From the NCBI GenBank assembly GCA_029266295.1, contig JAQSXD010000047.1:1-13255 (forward strand): a stretch of DNA of 13,255 nt. The letters are read 5' to 3'. The position numbers and the translations under genes were made by a program. Shown piece by piece: positions 1 to 4,715 of the stretch. Within the stretch, counting starts at the first letter, position 1; every line of letters starts with the position of its first letter. Source of the stretch: Bacillota bacterium. GTDB lineage: Bacteria > Bacillota > Clostridia > Peptostreptococcales > Anaerovoracaceae. The notes beneath the pieces are model-generated. The model ran no database searches. It was not told the origin of the DNA and saw nothing but the letters and a program-made list of their open reading frames with translations.

Positions 1-294
1 CGTTTCGAGAATATTCTCCATATCCTTTAAAGAGTGGACAAGAAGCGGCGGCATTTTGGTGGCAATCATGACCTTTTCCCGGTATCCACCCGCCAGAACA
101 TTGCCCAGCACCGTTTCACTGCTTGGGTATATATAAGCCGTATCAAAATAATTTACACCGGCTTCAATGGCAGCTAGAATCTGTCGTTTCGTTCGTTCCT
201 CATCAATTTTTCCGTTTAATTTCGGAAATCTCATGCACCCGTATCCCAGCACGGATATCCGATCTCCTGTTTTTCCCATTACTCTATATTGCAT
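1..294 (-). CDS. Aldo/keto reductase, N-terminal part (runs off the window)
   Basis: The first 98 residues of an NAD(P)H-dependent aldo/keto reductase are present; the C-terminus lies beyond position 1. The start MQYRVMGKTGDRISVLGYG is the usual beta-strand opening of the family. FDTAYIYPSSE (residues 50-60) supplies the catalytic Asp51 and Tyr56, and ATK (78-80) supplies the catalytic Lys80. The His of the tetrad would lie outside the window. The ATG at 292-294 is preceded by GGAG at a six-base gap. The gene starts 36 bp after the tetR stop on the same strand with no promoter or terminator between, so the two are probably co-transcribed and the reductase is the likely target of that regulator. 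The substrate cannot be told. Some clostridial relatives carry a C-terminal iron-sulfur domain, which cannot be checked here. Confidence 0.9.
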   Translation of the reverse strand, partial: MQYRVMGKTGDRISVLGYGCMRFPKLNGKIDEERTKRQILAAIEAGVNYFDTAYIYPSSETVLGNVLAGGYREKVMIATKMPPLLVHSLKDMENILET

Positions 295-330
295 CACAAA
301 CTCCTTTTCTGTTGATCTTTCAATGGATGG

Positions 331-927
331 CTATGCCTTTGATGAAACAAATTCCCTATTTCGAATCATATCCCAGATTGCATCTGTTTCCATGCATAAC
401 CGCTCTTCATCCAGGGGAACCCCTGTGAAATTATATAACTTTGCCAGAGAGAGCACCGCTCCTGACACCAGCACAAGCAGCACCTCCTGCGGCAAATCTT
501 TCAGGGCATTCTCGGCTTGGGCTCTGCAAAACAAGCCTTTAATTGGTTCCATGATCTGCCCGCCATGTTCTTTTGTAGCCTGGGTTATCAGCGGAGAATT
601 GGCATATTGTTCTCCAAAGGAAAGTTCATCAGGGTGCTCAATGGCATAACGAATGATGCTCTTCAGTACCTCCCGAAAACTCTCCTGCACAGATTGATCT
701 TGTTTGAAGTTTCTCATCATCGACTCGGTCATCCGCTGCTTCACATAGAGGTAAAGTTCATTAATCAACTCTTCCTTACAGGAGAAATAACGGTAGATTG
801 TTCCTACACCAATATTGGCTTTCTTGGCAATTTGGGACATGGGCGTTGCATGGAAACCCTGCTCTGCAATCAGAGACAAAGTTGCTTCGAGCGCGGCCTG
901 CCTTTTATCTGTGGTGATCTCTTTCAT
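331..927 (-). CDS. TetR/AcrR-family transcriptional regulator
   Basis: The 198-residue length is typical of TetR regulators. Residues about 8-55 form the DNA-binding domain: a first helix (QAALEATLSLIAEQGFHATP), then the helix-turn-helix MSQIAKKANIGVGTIYRYF with the family-typical GVGTIYRYF recognition helix. The rest is a helical ligand-binding and dimerisation domain with no recognisable ligand signature. The ATG at 925-927 follows a GAGAGGG ribosome binding site. A perfect palindrome at 982-999 lies between its promoter and its start, which suggests autorepression, and the aldo/keto reductase downstream would be under the same control. The inducer is unknown; an electrophile or toxic carbonyl would suit a reductase partner, but that is inference. 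Confidence 0.93.
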   Translation of the reverse strand: MKEITTDKRQAALEATLSLIAEQGFHATPMSQIAKKANIGVGTIYRYFSCKEELINELYLYVKQRMTESMMRNFKQDQSVQESFREVLKSIIRYAIEHPDELSFGEQYANSPLITQATKEHGGQIMEPIKGLFCRAQAENALKDLPQEVLLVLVSGAVLSLAKLYNFTGVPLDEERLCMETDAIWDMIRNREFVSSKA

Positions 928-981
928 TTTTCCCTCTCAAAACAAATGCTCAAACGGAGTGCATTCTAATTTTATCCATTC

Positions 982-999
982 GGAATGAACGTTCATTCC
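982..999. promoter_or_regulatory. Probable TetR operator (18-bp perfect palindrome)
   Basis: GGAATGAACGTTCATTCC is a perfect inverted repeat with no central gap, a size and form typical of TetR-family operators. It lies 55 bp upstream of the tetR start and just downstream of the predicted promoter, where bound repressor would block initiation or clearance. That it is bound by the adjacent regulator is inference from position. Confidence 0.75.
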
Positions 1000-1008
1000 C
1001 ATAATAAG

Positions 1009-1037
1009 AAGGTATCACGTATAAAAAAAATTGTCAA
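1009..1037 (-). promoter_or_regulatory. Probable sigma-A promoter of the tetR-reductase operon
   Basis: Reading the minus strand, a perfect -35 TTGACA (1032-1037) is followed by a 17-bp spacer and TACCTT (1009-1014). The TG one base upstream of TACCTT gives an extended -10. Transcription would begin near 1002, so the palindrome at 982-999 lies directly downstream of the start site. Confidence 0.6.
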
Positions 1038-1058
1038 GAGACCATTGATCCCCTGCGA

Positions 1059-2798
1059 TCACTCGAGAATCTTCAGCTTCATCTTCTTATCTTTTTTCAT
1101 GGAAGCCAAAGTTTCCGTCAATTCAAAGACATCCTTAAAGCCTCGCATGCGGTTATTTACTGACGCCACGGTCAATGTAATCAGCGGAAACTTCTCAATC
1201 CGATTTCGCCTGTTTGCGGTCATGATGTAGCCTTTTTTCACGTCTTCATGATTGTAATATTTTAAGACTTCTTCTTCAAACAATGAGACAATCCTTTGAA
1301 AAAAGTCCTCCTCGACATGCTCTACCACGATCACAACAAAATCATCTCCGCCAATATGTCCGATGAATTCATTACTGCATAGATTTTCCACGAGAAGATT
1401 CGCTAACAGTTTTAGTACCATATCGCCATTTTCGAAGCCGTAAACATCATTGTAGGCCTTGAAATTATCAATGTCAAAATATGCTACGCTATAAGGACCA
1501 CCGTCAAACACACAGCGGTGAAGCTTCTGCTCAATGATGAGATTACCTGGCAGACCGGTGAGGGGGTTTTGATGCTTCGCGGCTGCAACCTCTATTTCCG
1601 TGGTCTTTCGCAGGAGATCTCGTATGGTCACCGTCCCGAAAAACTCACCATTCTTTGTGACCACAATAAAATCATATAATTTGTCATGCTCCCGGGACAT
1701 GGCAATGGATGAGACAACATTGACGGGCGTATCGCAGTCAACAGACAGAAAATCCCGATCCATCACATGTGAGATCGGCTTATTTTGATAAAGTGCAAAA
1801 CCATATTGTCCGCTGAGTTTCAGCGCAAGACGCTCTTTGGTCACAATTCCCGCTGGGATTTTATCTTTCAGGACACATAGACCGATGCAGGAAGGAGAAC
1901 GACGGAATACATCAAAAACATCAGGAACCAATTCCGACGGTGATATGGTCTCTGTGACCGTGCAGAGGTTTTTAATTGGAGTGTTAAAGATGCTGCTCGT
2001 AATGGCATCGTATTTTCTGGAATTCGCATTCTTTATTTTCGCGATGATTTCTTGCCTGATTTCTTTTACAGCGCCGTCCGGCTGCTGAATATAATATCCC
2101 TGACCGTACTGGACGCCCAGTCCGATGAGCGCCTCCATTTCCTCTGCGGTTTCGATCCCCTCTGCAATCAGATGGATATTTGAAATCTTGGAAAGCTCGA
2201 CCATGCCTTTTACCAGCGCCGCCTTGAGCCCATCAGAATCCACATTGCGGATCAGCTTCATATCAAGCTTGATATAGTTTGGGTTTACATCACTGATGAG
2301 ATTCAAGCCGGAATAGCCTGCCCCGGCATCGTCGATGGCAATTCTGTAGTCTTGACTTTTATAATGAGATACTGTTGCGATAAAACCTTTCAGATCTTTG
2401 ATAATATTCCGTTCTGTTATTTCAAAAATGATATTGCTGGGTGAGATTTGATACTGATTCAGATACTCCTTTGTCAACCCTTTCTGGAAGGTTTCATCGT
2501 GTAAAACATTTGGATTCACATTAATAAAGAGCTTTTTATCGTAGGGTGGAACCATAAACCGAAAGGCAGCTTCAAAGGCATTAGTTCTGCACAGCTGTTC
2601 CAGCTCCCACAAACAATTGTACTTCCCAGCAAGAATAAACAGTTCCTCAATGTTTTTTATATTCGTCTTACATGTAATCCTACTCAGCGCTTCATGACCC
2701 AACACCTCGCCGTCACGAAGAGATATAATGGGCTGAAAGACTGTCTTGATCTCTCTGTTACTGATAATATTGCTTAAATCCTGCGTCACGTTGTCCAT
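1059..2798 (-). CDS. EAL-CBS-CBS-GGDEF cyclic-di-GMP signalling protein
   Basis: This 579-residue cytoplasmic protein has no membrane segment. Residues about 10-255 form an EAL phosphodiesterase domain with the catalytic set present: E36 in HEALSRI, N93, E126 in FEITE, D156 and D157, K177 and D179 in KLD, E213 in AEGIE, and Q233. Loop 6 reads DDAGAGYSG rather than the usual DDFGTGYSS. Residues about 275-400 look like a pair of CBS domains (CIGLCVLKDKIPAGIVTKERL; DFIVVTKNGEFFGTVTIRDLL), which in other proteins bind adenine nucleotides. Residues about 405-575 form a GGDEF domain with the metal-site DID (442-444) and signature GGDDF (483-487). No RxxD inhibitory site precedes it. The ATG has GGAG eight bases upstream. 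The EAL domain is likely an active c-di-GMP hydrolase tuned by the CBS pair. The GGDEF domain may be a weak cyclase or a GTP-binding regulator. Confidence 0.93.
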   Translation of the reverse strand: MDNVTQDLSNIISNREIKTVFQPIISLRDGEVLGHEALSRITCKTNIKNIEELFILAGKYNCLWELEQLCRTNAFEAAFRFMVPPYDKKLFINVNPNVLHDETFQKGLTKEYLNQYQISPSNIIFEITERNIIKDLKGFIATVSHYKSQDYRIAIDDAGAGYSGLNLISDVNPNYIKLDMKLIRNVDSDGLKAALVKGMVELSKISNIHLIAEGIETAEEMEALIGLGVQYGQGYYIQQPDGAVKEIRQEIIAKIKNANSRKYDAITSSIFNTPIKNLCTVTETISPSELVPDVFDVFRRSPSCIGLCVLKDKIPAGIVTKERLALKLSGQYGFALYQNKPISHVMDRDFLSVDCDTPVNVVSSIAMSREHDKLYDFIVVTKNGEFFGTVTIRDLLRKTTEIEVAAAKHQNPLTGLPGNLIIEQKLHRCVFDGGPYSVAYFDIDNFKAYNDVYGFENGDMVLKLLANLLVENLCSNEFIGHIGGDDFVVIVVEHVEEDFFQRIVSLFEEEVLKYYNHEDVKKGYIMTANRRNRIEKFPLITLTVASVNNRMRGFKDVFELTETLASMKKDKKMKLKILE

Positions 2799-2828
2799 GA
2801 TGAGATCTCCTTTGTTTCTTCTTGTTAT

Positions 2829-2837
2829 AGTGTAGCA
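2829..2837 (-). promoter_or_regulatory. Possible extended -10 for the EAL-CBS-GGDEF gene
   Basis: The minus strand reads TGCTACACT, an extended -10 hexamer with the TG motif. No good -35 is present at 16-18 bp. A weak -35 is what one expects of an activator-dependent promoter, and the 11-bp repeats lie immediately upstream. Confidence 0.4.
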
Positions 2838-2855
2838 TAAAGGAATATCTCCAAT

Positions 2856-2894
2856 GGAAAAGGACAGGTTAAGAATAGGTTAAATTCGTGTTAA
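2856..2894 (-). promoter_or_regulatory. Pho-box-like tandem repeats, 11-bp period
   Basis: On the minus strand TTAACA, TTAACC, TTAACC and TTTTCC occur at 2889-2894, 2878-2883, 2867-2872 and 2856-2861, each separated by exactly five bases. Tandem TTAACA-like hexamers spaced by about five bases form the known binding site of the Bacillus phosphate-response regulator PhoP. The block ends 21 bp upstream of the candidate -10, where an activator could replace the missing -35. Other OmpR-family regulators also bind direct repeats of this period, so the regulator is not proven. Confidence 0.5.
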
Positions 2895-2910
2895 ATTCTC
2901 AGGAAACAAC

Positions 2911-3912
2911 TCAGAAGGCAAATATCATACGGCCGATTGTAACGGATACGGTTTTTGACAGAATCCATTCATTCGTTGTAGTGTCATCATAATAGAACTG
3001 CGCGCCATTTGTGGGATCTTCTCCGCGCAGCGCTGCCTTTGCTGCTTTTATGCTGGACTCTTTTGCAGGCTTGTCAATCCAGCCATTGACCACAGGCGTA
3101 AATTGGTAATATCCTCCGATATTCTGATAGATCACTCCCTCAACGGAACCGGGCCATGCTCCGCTTTTCACTCTGTTTAGGACCACTGCACCAACAGCCA
3201 CCTGGGCCTCATAGGGTTCTCCCTGCGCTTCAGCAGTAATCAGTCTTGCAAGGAGGTCAAGTTCCCGGTCTTCTGGAGCATTATCCTCTTTTTCGTTCTT
3301 ATATCCAGACGCGGCATCATCAGGATTCCCTGCTGATGCGCCTGTAGTGGATTCAAGTTTCTTATCTTCAACATTGGTATTTTGATCATTAACATAGGTA
3401 TTTGCTTCGTCTGCCTTTTGGGCATCCGAGTCCTCCTGCTTTAATGATGGCATCTGGGCGGTTTCTGAATTTTCTTGGGAAGTTGCTATTTTATCATCTA
3501 TCGCAGCATCACTTTGATCCGAAAATTGAGATACTGTATTCTGCTTCTGTTCTTCTCTGATGGCACCGCCTCTGGATGCAGCAGATCCATCTCCTTGCTG
3601 CTCTGCAAGATAAGCGATGTACTCTTCTGACCCCAAATTCGTGAGACTGTCTGTACTGATGCTGCTTGTCAAGCCGCCCTCTTCGCTTTTTCCTTTCGCT
3701 AAGGCAGCGGCTTCCGCAGTCTCTGTTTCGGAAGAAGAAATCCAACGTTCCCGCGTTTGCGCATGGGTTTGTCCGGCATCTTCCTCCTGACCAAATAGCG
3801 TATCGGTCAGGTTTGTCCGGACTTGATCATTTACGGCTACACCAATGGAGATACACAGTACAAGCAAGCTCCCAGCAAGAAGCAGCTTTATCTTAATTGT
3901 TTTATTTTTCAT
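2911..3912 (-). CDS. SleB-type cell-wall hydrolase with N-terminal membrane anchor
   Basis: The protein has 333 residues. A short positive start (MKNKTIKIK) leads into one hydrophobic segment (about 9-27), a signal peptide or membrane anchor without a lipobox. Residues about 40-215 are an acidic, Ser/Gln/Thr/Glu-rich linker that looks disordered. Residues about 216-333 match the SleB/Hydrolase_2 domain: LITAEAQGEPYEAQVAVGAV with likely catalytic Glu228, VLNRV, YQFTPV and DPTNGAQFYY. This family includes spore-cortex lytic transglycosylases. The N-terminal peptidoglycan-binding domain of classical SleB is missing and no ypeB-like gene is adjacent, so the protein may instead act in vegetative wall remodelling. 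GGAG precedes the ATG at 3910-3912. It is on the same strand as the genes on either side but has its own likely promoter. Confidence 0.88.
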   Translation of the reverse strand: MKNKTIKIKLLLAGSLLVLCISIGVAVNDQVRTNLTDTLFGQEEDAGQTHAQTRERWISSSETETAEAAALAKGKSEEGGLTSSISTDSLTNLGSEEYIAYLAEQQGDGSAASRGGAIREEQKQNTVSQFSDQSDAAIDDKIATSQENSETAQMPSLKQEDSDAQKADEANTYVNDQNTNVEDKKLESTTGASAGNPDDAASGYKNEKEDNAPEDRELDLLARLITAEAQGEPYEAQVAVGAVVLNRVKSGAWPGSVEGVIYQNIGGYYQFTPVVNGWIDKPAKESSIKAAKAALRGEDPTNGAQFYYDDTTTNEWILSKTVSVTIGRMIFAF

Positions 3913-3938
3913 GATTTCTCCTTCACGGTTTTCTTACT

Positions 3939-3967
3939 ATTTTAATATGTTCTAAGCAGCGTTTCCA
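3939..3967 (-). promoter_or_regulatory. Candidate promoter of the SleB-like gene
   Basis: The minus strand shows TGGAAA (3962-3967), a 17-bp spacer and TAAAAT (3939-3944), a fair sigma-A match. The overlapping CATATTA at 3943-3949 also fits the -10 form used by forespore sigma factors, but I see no convincing sporulation-type -35 upstream. Confidence 0.35.
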
Positions 3968-4027
3968 TTGGTAATTCCGGGAACTATATGAAAATTACGG
4001 ATGAGCAAGCTGCCTGTTTCATATGCA

Positions 4028-4378
4028 TTATTGTATTTTGTTTGTCATCTCCAGTAACACAGCCAAACGCTCTATTAATCTTCCTTTTGAGACATCATCC
4101 AGACATCTGTATTGTGTGAGTAACGCTATTTCTTCCTCAGAGAGAGACAAATCGCAAGCGGTTTTACGATCATTTAAAGCCACGTAACCCCTAAGAAGAA
4201 AGTCAACAGAGAGATGGTAGAAGTCTGCAAGCTTGACCAACATTGTAAGATCAGGCTCATTCGATGCAGTCTCATATTTTGTATACGTAGACACACTGAT
4301 TCCAAGCTGCTTTGCAACTTGTGACTGCGTTAAATTCATTGATACCCTTGCATTCCTTAGGTTCAAGTTGAATGCCAT
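4028..4378 (-). CDS. XRE-family helix-turn-helix regulator
   Basis: This is a 116-residue Cro/CI-type DNA-binding protein. Residues about 3-63 are the HTH_3 domain: LRNARVSMNLTQSQVAKQLG, then ISVSTYTKYETASNEPDLTML and the closing KLADFYHLSVDFLL. The C-terminal 50 residues are charged and helical (SLSEEEIALLTQYRCL), a common dimerisation tail. I place the start at the ATG at 4376-4378, which has GGGAGGTG at an ideal distance. A TTG five codons upstream would fall inside that ribosome binding site. The gene is divergent from the GGDEF-EAL gene, and dyads TGAC-N5-GTCA lie between them, so it probably represses itself and may control its neighbour. Confidence 0.93.
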   Translation of the reverse strand: MAFNLNLRNARVSMNLTQSQVAKQLGISVSTYTKYETASNEPDLTMLVKLADFYHLSVDFLLRGYVALNDRKTACDLSLSEEEIALLTQYRCLDDVSKGRLIERLAVLLEMTNKIQ

Positions 4379-4383
4379 TTCTT

Positions 4384-4391
4384 CACCTCCC
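4384..4391 (-). promoter_or_regulatory. Ribosome binding site that fixes the XRE start
   Basis: GGGAGGTG on the minus strand lies five bases before the ATG at 4376-4378. It overlaps the alternative upstream TTG, ruling that codon out as the likely start. Confidence 0.75.
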
Positions 4392-4417
4392 AACTTTATT
4401 TTATATTTTATGCAAAT

Positions 4418-4446
4418 TTAATACAAACAATATGACAAAACGTCAT
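4418..4446 (-). promoter_or_regulatory. Candidate promoter of the XRE gene
   Basis: On the minus strand ATGACG (4441-4446), a 17-bp spacer and TATTAA (4418-4423) form a moderate sigma-A promoter. The dyad at 4432-4446 covers its -35 and upstream spacer, the right place for autorepression. Confidence 0.35.
4432..4446. promoter_or_regulatory. Dyad 1, ATGAC-N5-GTCAT
   Basis: A perfect five-base inverted repeat with a five-base centre (AAAAC) lies over the likely XRE promoter. It shares the TGAC-N5-GTCA core with the dyad at 4495-4507, which suggests one regulator binds both. The divergent XRE protein is the obvious candidate. Confidence 0.55.
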
Positions 4447-4461
4447 CCTTAAGTTGACAAT

Positions 4462-4491
4462 TCGACAAATAATGACTAAAATGGATATAAT
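4462..4491 (+). promoter_or_regulatory. Distal promoter of the GGDEF-EAL gene
   Basis: TCGACA (4462-4467, five of six to consensus), an 18-bp spacer and a perfect TATAAT (4486-4491). Transcription would start near 4498, giving a leader of roughly 215 bases. The start site falls inside dyad 2. Confidence 0.55.
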
Positions 4492-4494
4492 ATG

Positions 4495-4507
4495 TGACGC
4501 ATTGTCA
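4495..4507. promoter_or_regulatory. Dyad 2, TGAC-N5-GTCA
   Basis: TGAC (4495-4498) and GTCA (4504-4507) are separated by GCATT. Outer bases add partial symmetry (AT at 4492-4493 against AT at 4509-4510). The site covers the predicted start of the plus-strand transcript. Extra lone TGAC half-sites occur at 4455-4458 and 4473-4476. Confidence 0.5.
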
Positions 4508-4573
4508 TATTAATTTACACTACGGATTACAAATTCGATTTCCTATCATACAACTAGGCATTCTGTGTTTTCT

Positions 4574-4617
4574 CCGGGCAAATCAGTGCAAAAAAACAAT
4601 GCAGCACTGACTTCCGG
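4574..4617 (+). ncRNA. Leader hairpin upstream of the GGDEF-EAL gene (unknown function)
   Basis: TCAGTGC (4583-4589) pairs with GCACTGA (4604-4610) around a 14-base A-rich loop. Outside it, CCGG (4574-4577) can pair with CCGG (4614-4617) across a small internal loop. No T-run follows, so it is not an intrinsic terminator. It would lie in the leader of a transcript from the distal promoter. It lacks the conserved strings of the c-di-GMP-I (GEMM) riboswitch. The rest of 4499-4703 shows nothing else I can identify except the proximal -10. Confidence 0.35.
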
Positions 4618-4652
4618 CATTCTATTCTACTGAGTCAAGCGAAGCATACGCA

Positions 4653-4658
4653 TATAAT
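4653..4658 (+). promoter_or_regulatory. Possible proximal promoter (-10 only) of the GGDEF-EAL gene
   Basis: A perfect TATAAT lies about 60 bp before the coding start, but the -35 region (around 4630-4635, CTGAGT) matches poorly. It could give a short leader that skips the hairpin. Confidence 0.3.
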
Positions 4659-4705
4659 ACGAATTCCCAAATAGCGGGCAAATAATCAGTTCAAAAGGGT
4701 TACAT

Positions 4706-4709
4706 GGAG
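4706..4709 (+). promoter_or_regulatory. Ribosome binding site favouring the start at 4716
   Basis: GGAG sits six bases before the ATG at 4716. The alternative ATG at 4704 has only AAAGGG four bases upstream, which is too close for efficient initiation. Confidence 0.5.
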
Positions 4710-4715
4710 ATAAAA

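Noticed and set aside
1031..1061. Intrinsic terminator after the EAL-CBS-GGDEF gene
   Set aside because: A run of T exists but only 4-bp stems precede it, and the same bases form the -35 and spacer of the tetR promoter.
4379..4393. TTG start five codons upstream for the XRE gene
   Set aside because: It overlaps the GGGAGGTG ribosome binding site of the better ATG.
4557..4623. Direct repeat GGCATTCT flanking the leader hairpin
   Set aside because: Two eight-base copies 59 bp apart can occur by chance, and nothing suggests an insertion.
4574..4680. c-di-GMP-I (GEMM) riboswitch in the leader of the GGDEF-EAL gene
   Set aside because: Only a GGGCAAA string is shared. The rest of the conserved pairing and the second conserved loop are missing.
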